From NCBI GenBank assembly GCA_049116495.1, contig JAGDYV010000019.1, positions 1-48,704 on the forward strand: a stretch of 48,704 nt of DNA, read 5' to 3'. Both the position numbers and the translations under genes were made by a program. The notes under the pieces were generated by a model. That model was given only the letters and a program-made list of their open reading frames with translations. It made no database searches and was not told where the DNA came from. The DNA is from CAJQQK01 sp049116495. GTDB taxonomy: Bacteria > Pseudomonadota > Alphaproteobacteria > Rhizobiales > Hyphomicrobiaceae. This document shows, piece by piece, positions 41,537 to 48,704 of this stretch. Within the stretch, counting starts at the first letter, position 1. Every line of letters starts with the position of its first letter.

Positions 41537-42478
41537 TCATTGTCCGCGCAGCCAACGCCAAGGCCGACCGTCGATCGCGGCAAGGCCCAACCCAATCAGC
41601 GCCATGCCAATGAAATGTTTGGTTTCAAGCACTTCACCAAGAAAGGCGGTACCAAGCAAGATAGCGCTTACCGGAAGCAGCATCGTCACGAGCAACAGAT
41701 TGGTCGCCCCGGCCGTTGCCAGAATGCGGAAATAGAGAATGTAGGCAAGCGCCGTCGACAGGGCTGCAACGCCGAACAGTGCGCCGATCGTTGCAGCGCT
41801 CGGCATTGGTAGCGTCCACGGCTGGTCGACATAAAGCATAATCGGAATCAGCATGATGCTGGACATCGTCACCTGCCCGGCCGCCGTCTCAATCGGCGTG
41901 GTGCCCATGGCGCGGAACCGGCGTCCGAACACGCCGGCAAAGGCGTACGACAGCGCGGCTGCCAGAAAGGCCGCCTGGGCCCAGACGTTCGAATCCAGGC
42001 CTGCCGCCACATCGACGCCAACCAGCACGGCAACGCCGGCGATGCCAATGAGGATGCCGGCAATCCGCCCGGTCGTGAGCTTTTCGTCGACGGTCAGGAA
42101 ATGCGCCACGAACACCGTAAACAGGGGTGTTGTTGCATTGAAAATCGCAGCGACGCCGGAAGCGACATGCGACTGGCCCCAAACGATCAGCGAAAACGGT
42201 ACGACATTGTTGATAAACCCCATGCCGGCAAACATCAGCCAGAGTTCACTTGACCACCTGGCCGGTGTTCCTCCGGCACGCTGGCCTGAGATTTTCAGGA
42301 TTGTGAGCAGGATAACAGCTGCGATCGCCACCCGTCCGACGACAACGGTAAACGTCGGCAATTCCCGCACCGCCACACCGGTGAAGAAGTAAGATCCACC
42401 CCAGAGCAGCGAAAGCGCGAGCAACATGCCCCACTCCAGAGGTGACATGGCCGTGTTCAGCTTGTGCGATGTCGGCAT
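41537..42478 (-). CDS. EamA/DMT-family transporter
   Basis: This 313-residue ten-helix inner-membrane carrier consists of two EamA halves. The first half begins WGMLLALSLLWGGSYFFTGVAV, the second WAQAAFLAAALSYAFAGVFGRRF. The late helices are AYILYFRILATAGATNLLLVTMLLPVSAILLG and FLGEVLETKHFIGMALIGLGLAAID, with the GEVL motif usual for DMT exporters. The natural substrate is unknown; exporters of amino acids or metabolites are common in this group. The start ATG 42478 has a G-run upstream; an internal ATG at 42448 is a weaker choice. Confidence 0.9.
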   Translation of the reverse strand: MPTSHKLNTAMSPLEWGMLLALSLLWGGSYFFTGVAVRELPTFTVVVGRVAIAAVILLTILKISGQRAGGTPARWSSELWLMFAGMGFINNVVPFSLIVWGQSHVASGVAAIFNATTPLFTVFVAHFLTVDEKLTTGRIAGILIGIAGVAVLVGVDVAAGLDSNVWAQAAFLAAALSYAFAGVFGRRFRAMGTTPIETAAGQVTMSSIMLIPIMLYVDQPWTLPMPSAATIGALFGVAALSTALAYILYFRILATAGATNLLLVTMLLPVSAILLGTAFLGEVLETKHFIGMALIGLGLAAIDGRPWRWLRGQ

Positions 42479-42800
42479 ATGGTGTGGCCCCCCGGCGTTC
42501 CCCTGGCGTTCCCCTTGGGCGGCCTTAGATCATGGATAGCATCAACCAACGACCCGATTGTTGTGCGAACCCTCAAAATGTCCGGAGCACGGTTGACGCG
42601 CCGCACCAAAACCAGCATATAACGCCTTCCGAAAGGCGGTATGCCACGATGCCCGGCCGGTTATTTGAGCCGTCGGTCATGTCACGCGCTGTTCTTATGG
42701 CGCACATCGCCCGAACCGCACCATTTTTCGTGCCCGGTGCGCTGTCCCTGCACTTCAGGAGACGGCACCGCAGCATGTTTAAAGCAAGTCAGGACTTGAG
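42479..42800. other. 322-bp gap upstream of rpmJ; no gene seen
   Basis: No convincing gene lies here. An open frame at 42532-42804 overlaps the rpmJ start and shows no family features. A weak dyad CGCCTTCCGAAAGGCG lies at about 42623-42638. The stretch before 42801 should hold the rpmJ promoter and the upstream region of the EamA gene on the other strand. Confidence 0.4.
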
Positions 42801-42926
42801 ATGAAAGTTAAGAACTCATTGAAAGCGTTGAAAGAACGCCATCGCGACAACCAGGTCGTACGTCGCAAGGGCCGTCTTTACGTCATCAACAAGACGCAGC
42901 GCCGCTTCAAGGCACGCCAGGGCTAA
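42801..42926 (+). CDS. rpmJ: 50S ribosomal protein L36, zinc-free (YkgO-type)
   Basis: A 41-residue basic protein is encoded: MKVKNSLKALKERHRDNQVV followed by RRKGRLYVINKTQRRFKARQG. The four zinc-binding positions of typical L36 (CxxC...CxxxxH) are absent, so it is the C-minus form, the only L36 gene in many alphaproteobacteria and zinc-independent. It binds 23S rRNA in the large subunit. The start ATG is preceded by AGGACTTGAG. A strong intrinsic terminator follows at 42963, so it is monocistronic. Confidence 0.93.
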   Translation: MKVKNSLKALKERHRDNQVVRRKGRLYVINKTQRRFKARQG

Positions 42927-42962
42927 AAACCCTCGTAATACCAATGCCTTATTAACGTTCAA

Positions 42963-42989
42963 CCGCCGGCAGTTCGCCGGCGGCTTTTT
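42963..42989 (+). terminator. Rho-independent terminator of rpmJ
   Basis: Stem CCGCCGGC (42963-42970) pairs with GCCGGCGG (42976-42983) across loop AGTTC. After C42984 come five Ts (42985-42989). It lies 36 bp beyond the rpmJ stop. The stem is all G/C and strong. Confidence 0.9.
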
Positions 42990-43197
42990 CGTGTCCGCAC
43001 GCCACCGCTCGAGCAACTCCGGCTTTATCGCTGATTTGGCCGTGCCCGCCGCAAAATCCCCGACATCGTCCGGCTAAGCTGGGATATCTCACTGGGACGC
43101 AATTGCGTGATCCGGCGGTTCAAACGGTTTTCATTGCCAATCCGTCGGCGTAAGATTGCATCCGGTCGTTCGCAGCAGTTCGGATCAGGTCAACACG

Positions 43198-43938
43198 ATG
43201 GATATAACTTCCCGGTCATGGGGCACAGCACTGGCGGGCGTTTTTGCGGCCGCCATCATGATTGCCGGCCCGGCAGCCGCACAAGATCAGCCGACACCAC
43301 CGTCGCAACGGCCGTTGGATGATGACCGTGCCGATACCGAGCGCGGGATCACGACGCCGCCGCCGATCCGCCGCGAAGTCAAACCCAAGCCAAAAAAGGC
43401 AGCATCCCCCCTCGACCTGGTGATGAAGGACGGCATTCCTTCGCACGCCGAAAAGCGGGCAACGCTGCGCGAGGATCTCTATGCTCTGCTGGCCACCGCA
43501 GCCAGCGCCGAAGAAGCCAAGAAGATTGCCCGCCAGATCCAACGCGTCTGGCGTACCTCGGGCAGCGACACCGTTTCCGTGCTGATGTCACGGGCCGGGC
43601 GCGCAATGAAGTCCAAAGATCAAAAGCTCGCGCTGGAATTGCTCGATACCGTCGTTGAACTCGCACCGGACAACGCCGAAGCCTGGAACCGAAGGGCTTT
43701 CGTCCACTATGCGTCCAAGAACTACCGCGCCGCTGTCGGTGATCTGCGCCGTGCGCTGGCCCTCGATAAGAACCATTTCAAGGCGCTCGACGGCCTCGCC
43801 TCGATCTTCCAACAGATCGGCGACGATGACAAAGCACTGAAGATTTACGAGCAATTGCGCCAGATACATCCGTTCTGGCCCGGCATGGACAAGGCTTACG
43901 AAGCGCTCAAGGGTAAAGTTGAGGGCCGCGGCATCTAG
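43198..43938 (+). CDS. exported tetratricopeptide-repeat protein
   Basis: This 246-residue protein has a signal peptide (about 1-28, TALAGVFAAAIMIAGPAAAQ) and a Pro-rich, Asp/Arg-rich linker. Helical pairs follow in TPR style: LREDLYALLATAASAEEAKKIARQIQ, DTVSVLMSRAGRAMKSKDQKLALELLDTVVELAPDNAEAW, NRRAFVHYASKNYRAAVGDLRRALALDKNHFKALDGLASIF, and DDDKALKIYEQLRQIHPFWPGMDKA. It is thus a periplasmic scaffold of three to four TPRs. A 17-bp near-tandem duplication spans its stop (43924-43957), leaving the stop in the first copy. ATG 43198 was chosen over 43156 as the start of the signal. Confidence 0.8.
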   Translation: MDITSRSWGTALAGVFAAAIMIAGPAAAQDQPTPPSQRPLDDDRADTERGITTPPPIRREVKPKPKKAASPLDLVMKDGIPSHAEKRATLREDLYALLATAASAEEAKKIARQIQRVWRTSGSDTVSVLMSRAGRAMKSKDQKLALELLDTVVELAPDNAEAWNRRAFVHYASKNYRAAVGDLRRALALDKNHFKALDGLASIFQQIGDDDKALKIYEQLRQIHPFWPGMDKAYEALKGKVEGRGI

Positions 43939-44037
43939 AAGGCCGCGGCATCCAGAGCACAGCGCCGTTCTCCTGCTGGTCGACGCCTCGGTTGCGCACA
44001 GAATTAGCTGGCATTTATCGCCCGGCGCGCCGACCTG

Positions 44038-44484
44038 CTATTGCGCCTTTCCGGTCTTGTCGGGATCAGCGAGACGGATCGTCCAGCTTTGCGATGTGCC
44101 TGTGTCGATCTCGTAGAACCCCTTACGGCTGAAGCCGCGTTCCTCGCAGTTCTTCGTGTCGCGGATCGTGAAGGTGCTGTCTTTCGTGCACATATAATGG
44201 GTACCTGACCACTCGCCACCGCGCTCATAGTCCACGGCATGCACGTAGAGATAGCGGCTAGGCAGTGTACCTTTCAGCAGGTTTTCGCATGTTTGCGAAG
44301 GAATGTTCCACCACCCCTCCGTCGCCCAGCCCTTCTTGTCCTGATAACCCAATGCCACCCCGACCCGTCCCGGCGTCGCATTGCACAACTTGAGATCAGC
44401 CGCTGCCCTCATCGGCATCAAACCGGACAAGCAAGCCACGCCGAGCACCACGCACAGCCGGCGGTCAACGATCGATCGAAACAT
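44038..44484 (-). CDS. DUF1036 domain protein (exported)
   Basis: This 148-residue protein has a signal peptide (about 1-26, RRLCVVLGVACLSGLMPMRA) before a single DUF1036 domain. Visible blocks are LKLCNATPGRVGVALGYQDKKGWATEGWWNIPSQTC, RYLYVHAVDYERGGEWSG, YMCTKDSTFTIRDTKNCEERGF and the terminal EIDTGTSQSWTIRLAD. Cysteines (LKLCN, SQTC, YMC, KNC) are spaced for disulfides in the periplasm. Its function is unknown; the family is restricted mainly to alphaproteobacteria. ATG 44484 was chosen with a GGGGA run upstream; ATG 44499 is also possible. Confidence 0.85.
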   Translation of the reverse strand: MFRSIVDRRLCVVLGVACLSGLMPMRAAADLKLCNATPGRVGVALGYQDKKGWATEGWWNIPSQTCENLLKGTLPSRYLYVHAVDYERGGEWSGTHYMCTKDSTFTIRDTKNCEERGFSRKGFYEIDTGTSQSWTIRLADPDKTGKAQ

Positions 44485-44706
44485 CGTGGCGGAATTCCCC
44501 ATAGCCCCAAACCCAGTCAATCCCATGCGCGCCAGAGGCGAACGCGTCAAGCCTCTCAGGCAACATGGCGACGCGGCGTTTTGATGGCAGCCGACGGACC
44601 AATAAGTCCGTCAGGCTTGAGCGCCTTTTGCAAAAACACTTGATTATGGCGGTTGGAACAACAACATAATCTTGAGCCAAATGATCTGCGCAGTCAGGAG
44701 CCTTCG

Positions 44707-45000
44707 ATGAGCGACAAACCATCCCAAACAGAGCTTGAAGCAGCCGCATTCCGCACCCTCGTTGCTCATTTGCGGGAACGGACAGATGTGCAGAACATCG
44801 ATTTGATGAACCTGGCCGGGTTCTGCCGCAACTGCCTTTCGAATTGGTATGCCGACGCTGCCCGTGACGGTGGCACCGAGCTTTCCAAAGACGAAGCCCG
44901 CGAAATCATCTACGGCATGCCGTTTGCCGAGTGGAAGGCCAAGTATCAGCGCGAGGCTTCGCCAGCCCAGCTTGACGCGTTCGAGCAGAACAAGCACTAG
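44707..45000 (+). CDS. DUF1244 family protein
   Basis: This 97-residue cytosolic, mainly helical protein has the DUF1244 core AAAFRTLVAHLRERTDVQNIDLMNLAGFCRNCLSNWY. The stretch FCRNCLSNWY has a Cys pair. The AKYQREASPAQLDAFEQ end is also typical. Its role is not known. The start ATG 44707 has an excellent AGGAG 7 bp upstream; a further in-frame ATG at 44653 is not supported. It lies upstream of gapR on the same strand, 281 bp away. Confidence 0.9.
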   Translation: MSDKPSQTELEAAAFRTLVAHLRERTDVQNIDLMNLAGFCRNCLSNWYADAARDGGTELSKDEAREIIYGMPFAEWKAKYQREASPAQLDAFEQNKH

Positions 45001-45281
45001 AGAAAATCCGCGACCCGGAGGTGCCTATCCCGCCGGCGCGTCAACACCTTAATGACAAATCAGTGCACAACGGGGAAAACTCCGCGCGTACAACTCGTGA
45101 GCCTTGATGCGGCCCGAAACGCGGGCTAACCATCTGGGCAAGGCACGGGACGCGTATAGTTTTTCGTCCAGTTTACCGCCAGCCTGTCGTGTCGGCGGTC
45201 CCGTTCCATGTACAGCTATGTCACGCCCGCCTTTGCTTTGGGCGTCGCGAGTGTTTGTGGAAGTAACAGCGGGGACCATCC

Positions 45282-45599
45282 ATGACCGCACTACAAGGTG
45301 CTGCGCAAACTCAATTGCGCCAATACATCGAACAACTTGAGCGTCTCGAAGAAGAGAAAAAGGCAATTGCCGACGATATTCGCGACAAATTTGCCGAAGC
45401 CAAAGCCGTCGGCTTCGACGTCAAGGTCATGCGCCAGATCCTGCGCCTGCGCAAGAAGTCCAAAGACGATCGGGATGAGGAGGACGCGATCCTATCGACC
45501 TACCTCCACGCGCTCGGCATGATCGACAGCTTCGATGACGGATCGGCAAGCGGCGCCGCCGCGCCGGACGAAAACGTCCATCCGATTGCAGCGGAATAG
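45282..45599 (+). CDS. gapR: GapR-like nucleoid-associated protein (UPF0335/DUF2312)
   Basis: The 105-residue protein matches the DUF2312 family, which includes Caulobacter GapR. GapR is a dimer of coiled-coil helices that binds overtwisted AT-rich DNA and aids gyrase and topoisomerase IV during replication. The signature is LRQYIEQLERLEEEKKAIADDIRDKFAEAKAVGFDVKVMRQILRLRKKSKDDRDEEDAIL, then STYLHALG. The C-terminal 22 residues are low-complexity (Ala/Ser/Asp-rich). The start ATG 45282 has GCGGGGA upstream. It is convergent with the DUF882 gene, only 6 bp apart. Confidence 0.88.
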   Translation: MTALQGAAQTQLRQYIEQLERLEEEKKAIADDIRDKFAEAKAVGFDVKVMRQILRLRKKSKDDRDEEDAILSTYLHALGMIDSFDDGSASGAAAPDENVHPIAAE

Positions 45600-45605
45600 C
45601 GGACT

Positions 45606-47048
45606 TTATCGCTCTGCAACCTTCACGATACGGCGGCCAAGCGCTGGCCTGCGGTCGCGATACGCCACCATCGGTGGCCGGCCGTCGGGCCAGCCACGAA
45701 ACGACTGCGACCACATCAGGTTCGCGGTTCGCAATCCCGGCCGGATCTGCAGCGGCGGATCGTCTGTACCATCAGCAACCAGCAATGCCAGTGTCTTGTC
45801 GATATCCGGATGCCGCAAGCGGCGCAATGCCGGATCATCGAACGACGCCGTGCGCGTAATATAAGGTGCAATTGGAAACGGCCGGTAGAACATCTCTTCG
45901 GGGTGCTCGTCGTCATAGGCCGGCGCGCTGATCCATTCATCGGCATTTGGCGGCTTGACTTCTGGCGAGCCCGGTCGACGCGCCGATGACTGACCAAACA
46001 CGGCACTTGCCAGCTGTGTCAGGAGGCTTCGATCAGCGGGCGATATGGCTGGCTGCCGCGTTGGTCGGAAGGGCAGCGGCTTCGGTCCGGCATCCGCCAG
46101 AGTCGGCCTGATGGGCAGGCGCGGCCGTGCTGGCCGTCGCACAGTCGTTGCTTGCCAACTGCTCGAGCCAAGCGCAACGCGCGGCTGCAAGGGCTGTGGT
46201 GCCGGCTCGAACGCCGGGCGCCTGGCGACACGCGGGCGCTGCACCAGGCGCGGTGGTGGCACGGCAACCGGTCGCGACGCGGCCGCAACGCGGGTCCGCG
46301 CAGACCCTGCGCGCGCCGGACCACTGCGCCTCAAGTCATGGAAGGCCGCCACACGACGGGCAAGCACGGGATTGCGGCTGCGCGCAGCTACCGCATCGCG
46401 CCGTGTAATCGGACCGCCACCGCGCGGCCGATGCCGGGTTCGGCCATGCGGAAACAACAGCGCCAATTCCTGCCGGCCCATCCGCGGCCAGTGCCGAACA
46501 CGTCCGGTATCGACATGCACAAACGGCGTCGCCGACGTCGGATAGTAGCCAACGCCACCCTGCTCGCGCAGCAATGCCGAATACCTTAAGCGGCGCACCG
46601 GAATATCCGGAAACCGCACATCCATCGCGCGACCGAGCAGATGCTGGCTCCGCCGCGCCTGGCCACCACGCGTTTTGCGCAGCATGCTATTGGTTTTTGG
46701 TGAGCGATAGCCGGAAATCACATGAACCGGCATGCGACTGCCGAGTTCGGTATGAATCTCCCAGACCAGGTCAATGAGTGCCGGGTCCATCTTGGTTGGC
46801 TTGTTCTGCCGCCAATCCCGCAAATGCCAATTGAGCTTCTGCAGTGCAGCCGGCACATAGCGCCCGTTGCGCTTGTAGACGATGCGCAGCGTTTCCTTGG
46901 TATGAACGTTGTATAGGGCAATCGTCCGGGCACCATTGGCACCGAGCGGTGAGGGGCTGATCAGGCACAAGGTCACCACTGACATCAGCGCCGCTGGTCC
47001 CCTCCATGCGCTCGAAGCGCACCCCCCGATGTCCCTCAATATTGCCAT
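45606..47048 (-). CDS. DUF882/M15-type (MepK-like) peptidase with long Arg/Pro-rich tail
   Basis: This 480-residue exported protein has a signal-like hydrophobic segment (about 15-35, WRGPAALMSVVTLCLISPSP). The DUF882 domain (about 40-195) contains the Zn-binding HLLGRAMD (His and Asp), SGYRSPKTN and the third ligand in VHVDTGRVRHW. Such peptidases cleave peptidoglycan cross-links (murein DD/LD endopeptidase, MepK/YcbK-type). From about residue 205 it continues with more than 250 residues rich in Arg and Pro (RHRPRGGGPITRRDAVAAR...), low-complexity and basic, then an acidic C-terminal end. The tail is unusual in length and may bind the envelope or nucleic acid. It is convergent with gapR and lies downstream of the FkbM gene. 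Confidence 0.85.
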   Translation of the reverse strand: MAILRDIGGCASSAWRGPAALMSVVTLCLISPSPLGANGARTIALYNVHTKETLRIVYKRNGRYVPAALQKLNWHLRDWRQNKPTKMDPALIDLVWEIHTELGSRMPVHVISGYRSPKTNSMLRKTRGGQARRSQHLLGRAMDVRFPDIPVRRLRYSALLREQGGVGYYPTSATPFVHVDTGRVRHWPRMGRQELALLFPHGRTRHRPRGGGPITRRDAVAARSRNPVLARRVAAFHDLRRSGPARAGSARTRVAAASRPVAVPPPRLVQRPRVARRPAFEPAPQPLQPRVALGSSSWQATTVRRPARPRLPIRPTLADAGPKPLPFRPTRQPAISPADRSLLTQLASAVFGQSSARRPGSPEVKPPNADEWISAPAYDDEHPEEMFYRPFPIAPYITRTASFDDPALRRLRHPDIDKTLALLVADGTDDPPLQIRPGLRTANLMWSQSFRGWPDGRPPMVAYRDRRPALGRRIVKVAER

Positions 47049-47236
47049 TTCGCCCTTCTCGAGCGCAATTGAAGCCCGATCGCCAGCCGATCCCGGCAGC
47101 GTTAACCATACGTGATCCCCGTAACCAGTGTCTTACGTGTCAGGAAAATTGGCGCAGATTGAGACCAAGCTCGCTCCAAAGTCGGCGTAAGATGCTGTCC
47201 TGACGAATGAAACAGCAGTCATCCGCCGACTGCACG

Positions 47237-48154
47237 TCAAAAAATCACGAGTTCATGCTGGTCTGCACTTGCCTGAAAGTCAGAGAGCGCGACCGGCGGA
47301 TCCGCCGTGGGCCGGTCAATTTCGGCCACATGCGCGTAACCCGGCAGAGATTGCCGCAGCCGTTCACTATCGCTCTGGCCGCCATCGCTTGTATCAAACG
47401 TTACTTCGAGCATGAGGGGCGGTCGTGCCTGCAAAATCCCAGGCATCCCGGCCAAGGCTGCAAATTCATGCCCTTCGACGTCAATCTTCACCAAACCGAC
47501 CGACGTCGGCGCGACGCCAATGTCCTCAAGGATCGCATCCAGCGGCGCCACGGAAACGGACTCTGTCTGTTCCACCGGGGACATTGAAAACCCCGGCTCC
47601 AGCGAGTGTGCACCCAGGTTCTTGGCATCACGGTGCAGTGTCATCTCGCCAACTCGGTCGCTTGCGGCCTTGGCGACAACCAGAACGCGGTCGTTGATCC
47701 CGTTGAGTTCGAGATTTTGCTGCAGAATGGCCCGGTTCCAGGGGTCCGGCTCGATCGCAACTGCCTTGCCAAAACGCCCGCTCAGCATCGCATAAGTCGT
47801 GATCAATCCAATATTCGCGCCGACGTCGACAAATACGCTGCCCGCCTTGATGCGCCCCGCCTGACGGACAATGTCGATTGCCCGCTCAAGATGTTCGCGC
47901 TGCCAAGACCGCCCGCTCAGTATCGTGTAGGCAACCCGGTCATCTCGCGGATCAACAAACACCTTATGGTCGGCAAATGGCACCAAGCATAAAGTGCCGT
48001 TGGCGGCGCAATCAGCAAATATCCGATTGAGCGCCATTCGTCGGATGCGCGGATCGCGGACGGCCAGATCAACAAGCCAGCGTTTCGCGCGCGTTTTGAT
48101 TGGCAATCGCCGCTGTCCGGGTCCGTCACCTGGCTGCCATCGCTGATCACTCAT
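47237..48154 (-). CDS. FkbM-family SAM-dependent methyltransferase
   Basis: The 305-residue protein has a class I methyltransferase fold. Motif I VFVDVGANIGLITTYA (SAM loop) is followed by IEPDPWNRAILQQNLELNG (acidic end of strand 2, ribose contact) and KIDVEGHEFAALAG with APPLMLEVTFD-like downstream strands. The N-terminus is basic (RRLPIKTRAKRWLVD). FkbM proteins methylate sugar or polyketide hydroxyls, often in surface polysaccharide genes. No glycosyltransferase is adjacent in this window. ATG 48154 is the only supported start. It lies 188 bp upstream of the DUF882 gene on the same strand. Confidence 0.88.
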   Translation of the reverse strand: MSDQRWQPGDGPGQRRLPIKTRAKRWLVDLAVRDPRIRRMALNRIFADCAANGTLCLVPFADHKVFVDPRDDRVAYTILSGRSWQREHLERAIDIVRQAGRIKAGSVFVDVGANIGLITTYAMLSGRFGKAVAIEPDPWNRAILQQNLELNGINDRVLVVAKAASDRVGEMTLHRDAKNLGAHSLEPGFSMSPVEQTESVSVAPLDAILEDIGVAPTSVGLVKIDVEGHEFAALAGMPGILQARPPLMLEVTFDTSDGGQSDSERLRQSLPGYAHVAEIDRPTADPPVALSDFQASADQHELVIF

Positions 48155-48232
48155 CGTTCGCCGGTCAGCCCTTCAGCAAAGGCAATCAAGTGAACAACGG
48201 CATCGGCGCGAAAGCCGCACAGATTCACCCAA

Positions 48233-48704
48233 TCAGTTGTTCCAGATATTGCGCATCCATTCGCGACTTCGCTGGCGCCGGACCCGGTTTGTCGCAACTT
48301 CGCTGCGACCGACGCGATCACGCAGATACTTATCAAGGCTGCGGTTCGGCTTGACGATGGTATGAGCACGACCGTCAAATCCTTTCTGGATCAGCTTTTC
48401 GTGGCCGTAAACGTCGTTGACCAGTTCAATCTCGCCGTCCTGGTTGGCCCGTGCCGTGAAATAAGTGACGTGAACAGGAATTTTCTTGTTGAGCCGGATT
48501 TGGCGATTGTTGACGCCGGACTTTGCCAGTTCATCAATCTTGGCCTGCGTCCATCCTCGATCTTCACCGAACAGCACGGCAGCCATTTTCATCGGATCGC
48601 GCACCCGCATGCAACCATGACTGTAGGCTCGATATTTTTTCTTGAACAAATACTTCGACGGCGTGTCGTGAAAGTAGACCGCGTGCTTGTTCGGGAACAT
48701 AAAT
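48233..48704 (-). CDS. L,D-transpeptidase (YkuD), 5' end cut by window edge
   Basis: About 157 residues are visible and the frame continues past base 48704. The active-site motif is intact as SHGCMRV (Cys nucleophile, preceded by His and Gly). NKHAVYFHDTPSKYLFKKKYRAYS lies before it and YFTARANQDGEIELVNDVYG after it, typical of YkuD domains with a trailing C-terminal extension. YkuD enzymes make 3-3 peptidoglycan cross-links or attach lipoproteins; the C-terminal tail is basic (RVGRSEVATNRVRRQRSREW). A methionine at 48700 is present but is likely internal. Confidence 0.9.
   Translation of the reverse strand, partial: FMFPNKHAVYFHDTPSKYLFKKKYRAYSHGCMRVRDPMKMAAVLFGEDRGWTQAKIDELAKSGVNNRQIRLNKKIPVHVTYFTARANQDGEIELVNDVYGHEKLIQKGFDGRAHTIVKPNRSLDKYLRDRVGRSEVATNRVRRQRSREWMRNIWNN

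Noticed and set aside
42532..42804. 90-codon open frame upstream of rpmJ
   Set aside because: It overlaps the rpmJ start, has no RBS and no family features; it is judged non-coding.

Overview
The window reads as chromosomal DNA of an alphaproteobacterium, most likely from the Hyphomicrobiales (Rhizobiales) or a close relative. The support is a GapR-type UPF0335 protein, DUF1036, DUF1244 and DUF882 proteins, a 41-residue zinc-free L36, an Omp25/31-type porin-like protein, an aspS/rnd divergent pair and high GC with strong RBSs. Genus and habitat cannot be fixed from sequence alone. A DMSP-demethylase-like gene hints at a marine or coastal lifestyle. Both edges cut genes: a DMT transporter on the left and an L,D-transpeptidase on the right.

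Layout. 1-5 kb: transporter end, GST, a stress cluster (tandem-domain Usp, small membrane protein, single Usp, DksA/TraR-like zinc finger), a membrane-anchored class III nucleotide cyclase and tRNA-Leu(UAA). 5-9 kb: a DUF899 thioredoxin-like protein divergent from a second GST across an operator-like palindrome, a ceramidase-family membrane protein and aspS. 9-17 kb: rnd, a TPR protein, an MFS carrier, a TfoX-N/DUF2461 pair, and a flavin monooxygenase-like/extradiol-dioxygenase-like pair. 17-24 kb: a 782-residue periplasmic-binding-protein/pentameric-ligand-gated-channel fusion, an acyl-CoA dehydrogenase, an inverted pair of REP-like hairpins, a phosphate acyltransferase, and a low-GC dmdA-like gene set between long gene-free stretches. 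24-33 kb: a Spy/CpxP-like protein with a His-rich tail, MFS, an M3 oligopeptidase, hemH, an SPFH/NfeD operon, and an arabinose-5-phosphate isomerase with a histone-H1-like tail. 33-43 kb: an outer-membrane barrel whose stop codon lies in the arm of a 305-bp structured repeat, an ABC1 kinase, Omp25-like, GFA, HIBADH-like, VOC, polysaccharide deacetylase and DMT genes. 43-48.7 kb: rpmJ, a TPR protein, DUF1036, DUF1244, gapR, a DUF882 peptidase-like protein, an FkbM methyltransferase and an L,D-transpeptidase.

Most genes are monocistronic or in pairs, so the window is core genome with small accessory patches rather than one large island. Functional themes are stress response (Usp, DksA, GST), cell envelope (two barrels, DUF882, LDT, deacetylase, Kdo pathway isomerase), membrane quality control (SPFH/NfeD, Spy-like) and small-molecule catabolism (ACADs, VOC, HIBADH, Pta/Ptb, dmdA-like).

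The outstanding item is the channel at 17136-19484. It joins an amino-acid-type periplasmic binding domain to a complete Cys-loop-superfamily (pro-loop) ion channel with four membrane helices, which suggests a channel gated by a solute bound in the fused binding protein. Second-rank items are the H1-tailed KpsF, the structured inverted-repeat element at 34507-34811 and the compositionally odd dmdA patch.
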